NCBI RefSeq assembly: GCF_014699135.1
Contig: NZ_JACOFT010000001.1
Coordinates: 558,001-622,000 of the forward strand
Direction: 5' to 3'
Source: Cognatundibacterium aquatile
Lineage (GTDB): Bacteria > Pseudomonadota > Gammaproteobacteria > Burkholderiales > Burkholderiaceae_D
Length of the DNA: 64,000 nt
Shown here: piece by piece, positions 8,707 to 17,179 of the stretch
Layout: the number at the start of each line of letters is the position of its first letter
Numbering within the stretch: the first letter of the stretch is position 1
Notes under the pieces: model-generated
What the model saw: the letters and a program-made list of their open reading frames with translations, nothing else
Databases searched by the model: none
Told to the model about the DNA's origin: nothing
Made by a program: the position numbers and the translations under genes

Positions 8707-8894
8707 TTCCAGACTCCTTGCGATATCTGCATAAAGTTAAATATGCAGCAATTTATCTCTGAAAAGACCAATCCTGCATTACGATGTCAGAATTGTAGTC
8801 GTTGGAAAGTAAGATGCAAAACGAGTAATTTTGTCTTTCCTTGCTAATTAAATTCACAGTAATATGCGTTATCGAAATAGGAGATATAAGCCAA

Positions 8895-9785
8895 ATGGAT
8901 TTCCGCCGTCTGCCGAATCTTGCTGCTTTGCGTGCGTTTGAAGCGGCTTCCCGTCATGAAAATTTCTCGCGTGCTGCTGACGAAATTCACCTGACCCACG
9001 GCGCGATCAGCCATCAGGTCAGGGCGCTGGAAGAAGAGCTCGGCGTGGAGTTATTCGTCAGAAATGGCAAGCGCATCCGCATTACGCCGGACGGTGAACG
9101 TTTTGCCAGTGCGATCCGGCGTTCCTTGCAGGAATTGGCGGATGCGGCGGATTTGCTGCGTGACCGTAATAAGCAAAAACGGTTGGGGATCACATCGCTG
9201 CCTTCATTTGCTGCCCGCTGGTTGTCGCCGCGTCTGGGGCGTTTCATCGAACACCACCCCGACCTGGAAGTCAGCCTGCAATCGAGTTCATCGCTGGTCG
9301 ATTTCACCCGCGAGCAGGTGGATATTGCGATACGTTTTGGCCTCGGACATTATCCGGGACTCGTCAGCGAATTGCTGATGGGCGATGAATATTATCCTGT
9401 CATCAGCCCCACTTATCAGGCTGATAAAGTGCCGCAGACGCCAGCCGAGCTGGTGGGCGCACATTTGTTGCGTTGTGACGAAGAGCCCTGGTTGCCGTGG
9501 TTCCGGGCGGCCGGGCTGGATGCGGATGAACCCAGTGGCGGCCTGATTTTTCAGGATTCTTCCATGCTCGCCAGAGCGGCGGTCGATGGTCAGGGAATCG
9601 CGCTCGGCAGGCATGCGATCGTTGAATCGGATATTCAATCCGGCCTGCTGCGACGCTTGTTTGACATCAGTATTCCTTGCCCTGTGTCGTATTACCTCGT
9701 GTATCCGGCGAGTTCTATGGATAAGCCACAGGTCAGGGCATTCAGGGAGTGGTTGCTGGCAGAAGTGCGCTCGGCCAGAACCTGA
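8895..9785 (+). CDS. LysR-family transcriptional regulator (GcvA-like)
   Basis: The 296-residue protein has an N-terminal winged helix-turn-helix (about 4-65; LRAFEAASRHENFSRAADE, THGAISHQVRALEEELG) and a periplasmic-binding-protein-like effector domain (about 90-290). The pattern RLPNLAALRAFEAA and the later DVAIRFG-like DIAIRFGLG are typical of the GcvA branch. The ATG at 8895 has AGGAG 11 bases upstream; an in-frame GTG/TTG further 5' would only add non-homologous residues. It is transcribed divergently from the DUF2917 gene, its likely target. Effector unknown. Confidence 0.92.
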   Translation: MDFRRLPNLAALRAFEAASRHENFSRAADEIHLTHGAISHQVRALEEELGVELFVRNGKRIRITPDGERFASAIRRSLQELADAADLLRDRNKQKRLGITSLPSFAARWLSPRLGRFIEHHPDLEVSLQSSSSLVDFTREQVDIAIRFGLGHYPGLVSELLMGDEYYPVISPTYQADKVPQTPAELVGAHLLRCDEEPWLPWFRAAGLDADEPSGGLIFQDSSMLARAAVDGQGIALGRHAIVESDIQSGLLRRLFDISIPCPVSYYLVYPASSMDKPQVRAFREWLLAEVRSART

Positions 9786-9793
9786 TTTCTTGC

Positions 9794-9875
9794 ATACTCC
9801 CCCTCGTTTTAATGAAAAAGCCCTTTATGTCCGCAGAAATAAAGGGCTTTAAAATATACTGGGGGGAGTATATTC
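9794..9875 (+). repeat. Dispersed intergenic element, copy A
   Basis: Outer arms ATACTCCCCC (9794-9803) and GGGGGAGTAT (9862-9871) are perfect 10-bp inverted repeats. Inside, AAAGCCCTTTA (9817-9827) and TAAAGGGCTTT (9840-9850) form a perfect 11-bp hairpin. The right end is itself a palindrome, ATATACT-N6-AGTATAT. The copy fills the space between the convergent LysR gene and ybeD, where it could act as a two-way terminator. Three relatives occur near 18.5, 45.5 and 57.4 kb. Confidence 0.8.
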
Positions 9876-9890
9876 AGTACTAAATATTGC

Positions 9891-10172
9891 TTACAACACG
9901 ACTTTGACCATAGGATGACCAGACAACTCTCGGTACAGATTGTCGAGTTGTTCACGGCTGGTGGCCCAGACCGTGACCGTTAATGACAGATAGGTGCCTT
10001 TGCTGGAAGGGCGCATATCCATTTTCCCGGCGTGAAACGTCGGGTCGTGCAGTGTCACCACTTCCACGATGGTTTGCGCAAAGGCGTCGTGCGTTGCGCC
10101 CATGATCTTGATCGGAAAATCACTCGGATATTCGATCAGGCTCTCTTCTGGCGGGATAGGTTTCATTTCCAT
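9891..10172 (-). CDS. ybeD: DUF493 family protein YbeD
   Basis: This is a 93-residue ACT-like alpha/beta protein of unknown biochemical function. The blocks EYPSDFPIKIMG, SSKGTYLSLTVTV and YRELSGHPMVKVVL are diagnostic of DUF493/YbeD. In betaproteobacteria it usually sits directly upstream of lipB; here about 1.7 kb of other genes intervenes. It follows the transaminase gene in the same orientation with a 76-bp gap. An alternative start two codons downstream (ATG at 10166) is possible. Confidence 0.92.
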   Translation of the reverse strand: MEMKPIPPEESLIEYPSDFPIKIMGATHDAFAQTIVEVVTLHDPTFHAGKMDMRPSSKGTYLSLTVTVWATSREQLDNLYRELSGHPMVKVVL

Positions 10173-10248
10173 GATAATTCCATTTCTTCATCTTGCCGGA
10201 CGGCGCTTTGCATTCCTGAGTTCATGAAGAAATGGAAATACGCTGCGC

Positions 10249-11094
10249 TTACGCCGCTTTGGCTAATTGATATGCGGCATACAGTTGCTGGTAGATGGGG
10301 CCTGGCAGGCCATTTCCAATAGTCTGATCGTCAAGTTTGACGACGGCAAGCACTTCTTTAGTCGCCGATGACAACATGACTTCATCTGCCGCAAACACTT
10401 CATCACGGGTGATACGGCAGGCTTTGAATGGGATATGGTTGGCGGCACAGATTTCTTCGATCAGTGCATAACGTATGCCTTCCAGAATCTGATTGTCTTT
10501 CGGCGGGCCCATCAGCACGCCGTCTTTCACGATCCAGACATTCGATGACGAGGCTTCGGTCAGATAGCCGTTACGGAATTGTATAGTTTCCGTGACGCCG
10601 TTTTCAGCCGCGTTCTGCGCCGCAAAAACATTGCCGAGTAAAGAAATCGATTTGATTTCGCAGTGCAGCCAGCGCAGGTCTTCCATAGAGACGCAGGCGA
10701 CGCCATGTTCACGCGCTTCGGCGGATGGCATCACGATAGGATTGGTCATGATGAACACGGTCGGTGTCACATCTTTTGGGTAAGCGTGGGCACGTTTGGC
10801 AACACCGCGTGTGATTTGCAGATAGACCATCTGATCATCGGCTTCATGCGCATCCATGACCTTGGCGATCAGCGCCAGCCATTCTTCCTTGCTGTGCGGA
10901 TTGTTGATGCCGATCGCGTCGAGGCTGCGGAACAGGCGTGCCAGATGCTGGTCTGCGCGGAACATCTTGCGACCATAAACGGGAATGACTTCGTAAATAC
11001 CATCGCCAAAAATAAAGCCGCGATCCAGCACGGAAATTTTAGCTTCGGAGAGGAGCGTCATTACGCCGTTCAGATAAACCAGAGGATCATTCAT
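10249..11094 (-). CDS. D-amino acid aminotransferase (D-alanine transaminase), PLP fold type IV
   Basis: This 281-residue enzyme interconverts D-alanine and 2-oxoglutarate with pyruvate and D-glutamate, feeding peptidoglycan synthesis. The PLP lysine is K148 in CEIKSISLLGNVFA; RGFIFGDGIYEV near residue 25 is the family N-terminal motif and TEASSSNVW carries the phosphate-binding region. A longer frame starts with GTG at 11136, but the ATG at 11094 gives the normal length and starts directly at conserved sequence. It lies between the PBP5-type carboxypeptidase and ybeD on the same strand, the common betaproteobacterial dacA-dat-ybeD-lipB-lipA order. Branched-chain transaminase is the main alternative, less likely because of the lysine context. 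Confidence 0.9.
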   Translation of the reverse strand: MNDPLVYLNGVMTLLSEAKISVLDRGFIFGDGIYEVIPVYGRKMFRADQHLARLFRSLDAIGINNPHSKEEWLALIAKVMDAHEADDQMVYLQITRGVAKRAHAYPKDVTPTVFIMTNPIVMPSAEAREHGVACVSMEDLRWLHCEIKSISLLGNVFAAQNAAENGVTETIQFRNGYLTEASSSNVWIVKDGVLMGPPKDNQILEGIRYALIEEICAANHIPFKACRITRDEVFAADEVMLSSATKEVLAVVKLDDQTIGNGLPGPIYQQLYAAYQLAKAA

Positions 11095-11233
11095 GATGTG
11101 AGTGCCAGTGAGAAGAAAGAACTTATTCTCACACAAATAATGCTGCCAGATTATGCAAATATCGCATACAAGGATGCCCCCGGGTTATTTGTCTGGTGCT
11201 GTATTTGCTTGAAATCAGCCTTGCTGAAGACGT

Positions 11234-11272
11234 AAAAAAGCCACGCAAACCGTGCGGCGAGCGTGGCTTTTT
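11234..11272 (-). terminator. Terminator after the D,D-carboxypeptidase gene
   Basis: Arms 11235-11246 (AAAAAGCCACGC) and 11261-11272 pair over 12 bp. On the minus strand the stem is followed by T residues complementary to A 11234-11239. It is also T-flanked on the plus strand, so it may work in both directions. Placed 40 bp below the carboxypeptidase stop, it suggests that dat is transcribed separately. Confidence 0.85.
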
Positions 11273-11312
11273 GTGGGCATGACGCGTTACGCTGGCATGC
11301 GTGTCTTCTGAC

Positions 11313-12461
11313 TTATTTGAACATCAGGCGAATTGAATCCCAGGCGCGGCCAAAGATGTTGGCCTGATCGACTTTTTCTAAAGCAAGTACCGGGAATTCA
11401 GCAATCGCTTTGCCATCGAGCATCATTTTCACGGTGCCGACCTTACTGTTCTGGGCAATCGGTGCCACCAGCGGATCTTTGCGTTCCAGCGCTGGTTTCA
11501 GTTTAGCTGCCGAGCCTTTTGGCAGCGTCACGTACAGGTCGCGGTCGAAACCGATCTTGATCTGTGCCTGCGAACCTTTCCAGATCACCGGCGTGTCGAT
11601 GGCCTGGCCTTTAGCATACAGTTTGACCGTATCGAAATTCAGGAAGCCCCAGTTCAGCAATTTCAGGCTTTCCTGTGCCCGTACCTGGTCGCTGGCGGTG
11701 CCGGTGACAACGGAAATCAGGCGGCGCTGACCCGTGCCATTCGGACGATTCGCCGAAGAGACCAGGCAATAGCCAGCCGCTTCGGTATGGCCGGTTTTCA
11801 TGCCATCGACCGTTGGGTCCAGCCACAATAAACGGTTGCGGTTAGGCTGGGTGATTTTGTTATAGGTGTAGCTCTTGGTGCTGTAATAGGTTTTGTAATA
11901 TTCTGGGTAATCACTAATCAGACGTGCTGCTACCGTGGAAAGATCACGTGCGGTCGCATAGTTTTCCGGGCTGGGCAAACCATGCGGATTAGCGAAGTGG
12001 CTGGATTTCATGCCTATGCGTTCTGCTTCGCGGTTCATCTGCACGACGAAGGCTTCTTCGCTGCCTGCGACGGCCTCTGCCAATGCGACGGCAGCATCGT
12101 TACCGGATTGCACGATCAGACCGTACAGCAATTCATTGATGGTGACAGGCTTGTTTGGCTCGATGAACATCTTCGAGCTGCTGGCATCCACTTTCCAGGC
12201 GCGGGTAGAGACATTCACGCTCTGATTCAGATCGAGCTTTTTCTCTTTGAGCGCAGAAAAGACCATGTAGGCTGTCATGATTTTCGTCAGCGACGCTGGT
12301 TCTATGCGCAGATCCGGGTCTTGGGCTGCGATCACCTGATTGCTGGTGGCATCCACCAGTATCCAGGATTTCGCAGCAACTGTCGGTGCTGGCAGAGTTT
12401 GTGCCATCGCCACTGACATCGTCAGCAGTGAGGCGGCAATAGTGGCAAGGAATTTTTTCAT
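11313..12461 (-). CDS. dacC: D-alanyl-D-alanine carboxypeptidase, PBP5/6 type
   Basis: This 382-residue periplasmic penicillin-binding protein trims the terminal D-Ala of peptidoglycan stem peptides. A signal peptide occupies residues 1-20 (cleavage after AMA). The active-site motifs are S57-L-T-K60, S119-G-N121 and K222-T-G224, and a C-terminal PBP5 beta domain plus an amphipathic end (AWDSIRLMFK) fits peripheral membrane anchoring. I chose the ATG at 12461, where the signal peptide begins; a longer frame reaches 12512. It could equally be named dacA. It heads the group with dat and ybeD, and the hydrolase gene ends 57 bp upstream. Confidence 0.94.
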   Translation of the reverse strand: MKKFLATIAASLLTMSVAMAQTLPAPTVAAKSWILVDATSNQVIAAQDPDLRIEPASLTKIMTAYMVFSALKEKKLDLNQSVNVSTRAWKVDASSSKMFIEPNKPVTINELLYGLIVQSGNDAAVALAEAVAGSEEAFVVQMNREAERIGMKSSHFANPHGLPSPENYATARDLSTVAARLISDYPEYYKTYYSTKSYTYNKITQPNRNRLLWLDPTVDGMKTGHTEAAGYCLVSSANRPNGTGQRRLISVVTGTASDQVRAQESLKLLNWGFLNFDTVKLYAKGQAIDTPVIWKGSQAQIKIGFDRDLYVTLPKGSAAKLKPALERKDPLVAPIAQNSKVGTVKMMLDGKAIAEFPVLALEKVDQANIFGRAWDSIRLMFK

Positions 12462-12518
12462 TGGATGAGACTTAAAAAAACAAAAAATAAAAGCAAAAGG
12501 GGATAAAAGCAAAAGGCT

Positions 12519-13166
12519 TCAACGCTCAGCAGGTTTATCCCACATGCTGGTGACCAGCTGTTTGATATGGTGCAGGCGACGATGGAAAAAATGATCGGCA
12601 CCGGGAATCACGGTGACCGGAATATCTTGCGGGCGCAGCCAGTCGAGCACGGCGGACAACGGTATCGTATCGTCCTGTTCGCCGTGGATCAGTATGGTGT
12701 TCGCCGGAATCTCAGGCATCGCCCATTTACCCGCGGCAGCACCGACTAACACCAGACGTTCGGCTGGCATACCTGCCTGTATAAGCCTTTGCTGCAGGCA
12801 AGCCTGCACGAAGGTGCCGAAAGAAAATCCCGCCAGCGCTACTGGTAACGCGGGATAACGTGCGCGCATGTGGGCCAGCAATAATGCCATGTCATCGGTT
12901 TCACCGATGCCTGCATCATGTGTTCCGGCAGACTGGCCGACGCCGCGGAAATTCATACGCACGGCGGCGTAGCCCAAGCCAGTGAAGGTGCGTGCCAGTG
13001 TTTGCGCGACTTTGTTATCCATCGTGCCGCCGTACAGCGGATGCGGATGCGCGACCAGTGCCAGACCGAGCGGCGCGGCGAAAATTTCAGGATCAGGTAA
13101 ATCGAGCGCGCATTGCAAGGGGCCGATGGCGCCGGGCACCAGAAAATGTTCAGTTTGTGCGTTCAT
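12519..13166 (-). CDS. Alpha/beta hydrolase
   Basis: This 215-residue cytoplasmic hydrolase has HPHP at 40-43 (oxyanion region), GGTMDNKV, the nucleophile elbow GFSFG with Ser115, and a late IPGADHFF histidine, giving a full Ser-Asp-His set. The fold and these blocks match the widespread family of small alpha/beta hydrolases related to dienelactone hydrolases. The substrate is unknown. It lies 9 bp downstream of the ferredoxin gene on the same strand, probably in one transcript. There is no signal peptide. Confidence 0.88.
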   Translation of the reverse strand: MNAQTEHFLVPGAIGPLQCALDLPDPEIFAAPLGLALVAHPHPLYGGTMDNKVAQTLARTFTGLGYAAVRMNFRGVGQSAGTHDAGIGETDDMALLLAHMRARYPALPVALAGFSFGTFVQACLQQRLIQAGMPAERLVLVGAAAGKWAMPEIPANTILIHGEQDDTIPLSAVLDWLRPQDIPVTVIPGADHFFHRRLHHIKQLVTSMWDKPAER

Positions 13167-13175
13167 GCGGAAAAA

Positions 13176-13502
13176 TCAGGTATTCGGTAATTGCAGGCGT
13201 TTAACGATGCCGCCGCCGACCAGATCAACGTCGATGATTTCATCAATATCTGTCTGATCGACGAAGGTGTACCAGGTGCCTTGCGGATAGACCACCATCA
13301 CCGGGCCTTCGTCGCAGCGATCGAGGCAACCCGCTTTATTAATGCGGATTTTGCCCTGACCATTCATATCCATTTGTTTGATGCGCCGTTTGGCGTGTTC
13401 CTGTGCGGCTTGCGCGCCGTGATCGGTGCAGCAGGGGCGACCATCGTCGCGTTGATTCATGCAGAAAAACACATGTTTTTGAAAATAGAGAGGTTCAGAC
13501 AT
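13176..13502 (-). CDS. Thioredoxin-like [2Fe-2S] ferredoxin
   Basis: This 108-residue cytoplasmic protein has cysteines at 14, 24/25, 60 and 64 (FFCMNQRDDGRPCC and AGCLDRCDEGP), the spacing of thioredoxin-fold 2Fe-2S ferredoxins. The ATG at 13502 starts with MSEPLYFQKHVFFC, normal for the family; a frame extension to 13511 adds three residues. The electron partner is unknown. It precedes the alpha/beta hydrolase by 9 bp, a pairing often seen in Burkholderiales. Confidence 0.9.
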   Translation of the reverse strand: MSEPLYFQKHVFFCMNQRDDGRPCCTDHGAQAAQEHAKRRIKQMDMNGQGKIRINKAGCLDRCDEGPVMVVYPQGTWYTFVDQTDIDEIIDVDLVGGGIVKRLQLPNT

Positions 13503-13600
13503 GATGAGCAATTCTTTAGCTTCAGGCAGTTAATCTGACTCCGGATGGCTATCCGGTGAGAGCGGTCAGGCGAAGGGCGAACGGCTGTGCCGTCAAGCCG

Positions 13601-14797
13601 CTATGATACTGCAACTTGCGCAGCTGCCGGTTTGGGCTTTCGTAACAAAGTCCACAATGCCATCCAAGGCCAGCATAGTGATAAGAACTGCGCAGCACCG
13701 TTAAAGTTCAAAAATTTTCCCTGCACCCAGGTTTGCATCGTCGCGGCGAAGTAGGGATTGTCCGGTAACAGATTCAGCACCACGAGCGAAATCAGCAGCA
13801 GTAAAAATGCCAGCCGCTTTTGCGCCCGCACAGGCGCAAATGAAAAACCGTACAACATGATGGCGCTGATCAGCAAACCACCGATCGCGCCGGGCGTCAG
13901 CCAGGCATACGCATATTCGGGCTTGAACAGCAAAGCGCTGGCGAGTGTTTTGGCGATCAGGGTCATACTCAGCAACAGCATGCCAAGCGGGAATTTTGGT
14001 GCATGGCGGTTAAATAAACTCAGGCAGATCAGGATGGCACCGGTACAACCGCTGGCTGTGATGAAGGTTTCTGCCAGCAGATATTCATCGGCACTGAATT
14101 CCATGCCTTGCAGAACAAATGCGCCGATGTCGATATCCATGTCGAACAAGTCGCTCAGGTGTTGCGACAATATCGGCAGCAATTGCCCCAGCCCGAACAG
14201 ATAGGCCTGTGGATACAGTTGCGCCATCGGCCATAAACCCAGCAAGACGATTTCCCAGCTCGAATCCTGATACGTCCATTGTTTGCGCAATAATTGCAGA
14301 CGTCCTTTTTCAAGTATCAGCGGCGTCAGCAGCGCACCTAAGATCGCCCCCAGTACCGCGCCGCTGGTGTTGGTCAGAAAATCCAGCAGCGAAGTGACGC
14401 GGCTCGGCAGAAAATATTGCACCAGTTCGGCCACCGCAGAGATCAGCGCACCGCCAAAACAGGCGATCAGCGCCGCCCACCAGCGATTCACCAGCGGGTA
14501 CAGCGCAAAGACGATCAGGGTGCCAAACGGGATATAGCCAACAATATTGATGCCGGCATCAAATTTGGTCCAGTAACGTGGCCATTGCCGGATCACATCA
14601 GGCAGCGCAGATAAATTATTTGCCTGCCAGCCGGTAAATGGATACCAGCTCGCATACAGAATCAGTACGGTATAGGCGAGCAGGCAGACACGTGCGAAAG
14701 GGGAGCTGTGTAAGTGGCTGACGACGTGACTGACTAAGTGACTGTCCGCACCTGCGTCTGGCGACGGAGCGTGGTTGTCCGGCAGGTGTTCGCTCAT
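13601..14797 (-). CDS. VanZ-like membrane protein
   Basis: This 398-residue inner membrane protein has about nine hydrophobic segments. The N-terminal half carries VanZ-like features (FDAGINIVGYIPFGTLIV, AELVQYFLPSRVTSLLDFLTNTSGA). A His/Ser-rich cytoplasmic N terminus of about 30 residues precedes the first helix. The C-terminal half looks like an added membrane domain. Function is unknown; VanZ itself is associated with teicoplanin resistance. The stop of the VanZ gene lies about 100 bp from the ferredoxin gene, and its start is 8 bp below the lipoprotein stop, so it may end the MCE transporter operon. Confidence 0.8.
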   Translation of the reverse strand: MSEHLPDNHAPSPDAGADSHLVSHVVSHLHSSPFARVCLLAYTVLILYASWYPFTGWQANNLSALPDVIRQWPRYWTKFDAGINIVGYIPFGTLIVFALYPLVNRWWAALIACFGGALISAVAELVQYFLPSRVTSLLDFLTNTSGAVLGAILGALLTPLILEKGRLQLLRKQWTYQDSSWEIVLLGLWPMAQLYPQAYLFGLGQLLPILSQHLSDLFDMDIDIGAFVLQGMEFSADEYLLAETFITASGCTGAILICLSLFNRHAPKFPLGMLLLSMTLIAKTLASALLFKPEYAYAWLTPGAIGGLLISAIMLYGFSFAPVRAQKRLAFLLLLISLVVLNLLPDNPYFAATMQTWVQGKFLNFNGAAQFLSLCWPWMALWTLLRKPKPAAAQVAVS

Positions 14798-14805
14798 GGC
14801 GGGAG

Positions 14806-15420
14806 TTAATTCAGAGCCAGGCTATTGAGCCATTTCTGCATGTCGTTGATCATGGTGTCGACTGCGGTTTGCATGGCCTTTGCACCGCTCGCAGCATCAG
14901 CGCTGGCAGCCGGTATCTGCAACAGAAAATTCCGCGTGCCGACGATGTTGCGTCCTTTAAGCACGATGCCGCGCGCATAAATGTGTGCATGGCTGGCGCT
15001 TGGCGTGGTGAATATCTGAGAAAATTCATCGAGCTCCAGGCGTAAGACCGGCAAACTTCCCGCGCTATCAGCGGTGTTGGTGACCACAGCGCCGCGCGAG
15101 TTCAGCACCAGCTTGATTCTTTGCGCGACTAACTGTGCGGGCGGCATACTCCAGCGCGCCTGCGCATACGGCTTCAACTGCTGTGCGTTATCGTATTGCA
15201 GGCGATACAGCATGGCATTGCTGTCGAGCGCGGCGGGTACCTGAATCTCGGCGAGCGCAATTTGCATTTTGGTATTCGGCAGCGAGACCGTATTGAACGG
15301 GCCGAAATCGTATTGCTGGCGTTGTGCCGGAGCCGTGCTGCTGCAGGCGCTCAGCAGGCTGCAGCAGATCAGCAGTACGGGCAGAAAACGATAGTGAGTA
15401 AGGCGATAGAGTCGTTGCAT
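14806..15420 (-). CDS. ABC-type transport auxiliary lipoprotein (PqiC-like)
   Basis: This 204-residue lipoprotein has a signal ending in the lipobox LLSAC, with Cys26 as the acylation site and Ser-Ser at +2/+3, which predicts outer membrane sorting. The body fits the ABC_trans_aux/PqiC-like fold. It follows the MCE subunit gene by 30 bp and is expected to be the outer membrane partner of the MCE transporter. No catalytic residues are expected. Confidence 0.82.
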   Translation of the reverse strand: MQRLYRLTHYRFLPVLLICCSLLSACSSTAPAQRQQYDFGPFNTVSLPNTKMQIALAEIQVPAALDSNAMLYRLQYDNAQQLKPYAQARWSMPPAQLVAQRIKLVLNSRGAVVTNTADSAGSLPVLRLELDEFSQIFTTPSASHAHIYARGIVLKGRNIVGTRNFLLQIPAASADAASGAKAMQTAVDTMINDMQKWLNSLALN

Positions 15421-15450
15421 ACGATGTCCTCAGGTAGTCTTCTCTGTTAT

Positions 15451-16389
15451 TTATTTGGGTGCGACAAAACCGGCTTCGCCGGGGCCGGGCGCGGCTGGCG
15501 GATTGCCAAACAGGATGCTTTGCGGCCTGTCGTTCAGATTTTCCGTGGTGCGGTTGAGAGAACGCAGGCTGCTGCGGGCTTCGCCGGTCAGACTCTGGAT
15601 ACGTGGCAGTGTTTCCATCGTTACGCCGTTACTCAGTTGGTCTAATGCCAGATTAAAGCGGGCGATCGGGCCATCGGCAGACTGCAATTGCGTACTCAGC
15701 TGGTTCAGATTATTGGTGAAGCGCGATGCGTCTTTGGATAACACACTGACGGTGTTTAATGTGTTCTGCGTCTGATCGATCAGCCCGGGCAATTTATCCA
15801 GACTGGGGTTGAGTTTGTTCGGTAATGTCTGCCACGCTTCCGCAGCTTTGTTGATATTGTCGACGGCGCTGATCATGGTTTGACGATTTTTCGGGTCGAG
15901 CAGGCTATTGATACGGCGGGTCAGTTCTTCGGTTTGCGTCAGAATTGCGAGCCCGCGCTCTTCCAGATTTTGCATGACGCCGGGACGCAGCGGAATCCGT
16001 TGCGTTGTACCATCCTGCGCTAAAGGGACAGAAGCGCCCGCTGTTTTGTCTTCATCCAGCTGCACAAATGCAATGCCCGTCACACCCTGATAGGCGAGAG
16101 TGGCGAAGGTGGCGTTGGTGACGGGCGTATCCGGAATCACTTCCAGACGCAGTATCAGTTGTCCCGGATTTTTATCATCAAAATCGATGTCGGTCACATT
16201 GCCGACTTTAATCCCTTTGTAGCGGACAGCCGCTTGCACGTTGAGGCCGGAGACCGCTGATTTGGTCACGATCTCATACGGCGTGCGCTGAATTTTGTCG
16301 CGCCCCAGCCAGATCGCGATAAAAATAGCGAGTATCAATAAGGCGATGGTGAAGAATCCAGCGATTAAGGCGTGCGATCGGTTTTCCAT
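15451..16389 (-). CDS. MCE/MlaD family substrate-binding protein
   Basis: This 312-residue protein has one N-terminal membrane anchor (about residues 9-29, followed by WLGRD) and one MCE domain at about 38-120 (YEIVTKSAVSGLNVQAAVRYKGIKVGNV is the diagnostic start). A long helical region follows, with regularly spaced Leu and Gln (NTLNTVSVLSKDASRFTNN). MCE rings of this kind form a lipid channel in the periplasm. It lies 7 bp after the ATPase gene. It is longer than E. coli MlaD and closer in layout to single-domain MCE proteins of Mkl-type systems. Confidence 0.9.
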   Translation of the reverse strand: MENRSHALIAGFFTIALLILAIFIAIWLGRDKIQRTPYEIVTKSAVSGLNVQAAVRYKGIKVGNVTDIDFDDKNPGQLILRLEVIPDTPVTNATFATLAYQGVTGIAFVQLDEDKTAGASVPLAQDGTTQRIPLRPGVMQNLEERGLAILTQTEELTRRINSLLDPKNRQTMISAVDNINKAAEAWQTLPNKLNPSLDKLPGLIDQTQNTLNTVSVLSKDASRFTNNLNQLSTQLQSADGPIARFNLALDQLSNGVTMETLPRIQSLTGEARSSLRSLNRTTENLNDRPQSILFGNPPAAPGPGEAGFVAPK

Positions 16390-16396
16390 GGCTTTC

Positions 16397-17179
16397 CTAT
16401 GGTGTAGCGGGTGTCAGCACTTCCATGGCGCGTTTGCCGCGACCACCGAGGAAGAAGCTGCTGATGAACGGATGTTGGAAGCGTACGACTTCTTGCGGTG
16501 TGCCGACGACGATGACTTTTTTTTCAGCCAGCACCGCAATACGATTCGACAGTGCAAACAGGCTGTCGAGATCATGCGTGACCATGATGACTGTCAGGCA
16601 GAGTTGCCGGTGCAGTGACTGTATCAGTTCGACGAAACTGTCGGAACGATCCGGATCAAGTCCGGCGGTTGGTTCGTCAAGGAACAATAATTCAGGGTCG
16701 AGTGCTAAAGCGCGAGCAAGCGCGATCCGTTTGATCATGCCGCCGGATAAATCTGCCGGCATTTTCGGTGCATGTTCAAAGGCGATATTCACCATCTGCA
16801 ATTTCAGATACACCAGATCGGTGATCAGCGATTCCGGCAATTTTTTGAGTTCGCGCATCGGCTGGGCGATATTATCGAACACGCTCAGCGCCGAATACAA
16901 AGCGCCATGTTGGAACAACATGCCCGAACGTTTGCGCAGATAATCGAGATGACGACTGTCGGACACCTGCAAGTCTTCACCGAAGACTTTGATGCTGCCG
17001 CGACGTGGTGTTTCCAGCCCCAGCATCTGGCGCACGAGTACGGTTTTACCGGTGCCGGAACCACCGACGATAGACAAAATCTCACCGCGCCTGACCGATA
17101 ATTCCAGATTATCGTGGACGACGGCACGCCCGAACTGCGTGCGTAAACCCTGAATTTCGATCACGTTATCGGTCGTCAT
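16397..17179 (-). CDS. MlaF-like ATP-binding subunit of the MCE lipid transporter
   Basis: This 260-residue ABC ATPase has Walker A GGSGTGKT at 39-46, signature LSGGM near residue 142, Walker B LLFLDEPTAGLDP and a switch histidine in MVTHDLDS. It powers phospholipid movement through the MCE assembly at the inner membrane. The ATG at 17179 overlaps the permease stop (TGATG), showing translational coupling; a TTG one codon upstream is less likely. A C-terminal extension of the MlaF type is visible (PFISSFFLGGRGKRAM). Confidence 0.93.
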   Translation of the reverse strand: MTTDNVIEIQGLRTQFGRAVVHDNLELSVRRGEILSIVGGSGTGKTVLVRQMLGLETPRRGSIKVFGEDLQVSDSRHLDYLRKRSGMLFQHGALYSALSVFDNIAQPMRELKKLPESLITDLVYLKLQMVNIAFEHAPKMPADLSGGMIKRIALARALALDPELLFLDEPTAGLDPDRSDSFVELIQSLHRQLCLTVIMVTHDLDSLFALSNRIAVLAEKKVIVVGTPQEVVRFQHPFISSFFLGGRGKRAMEVLTPATP

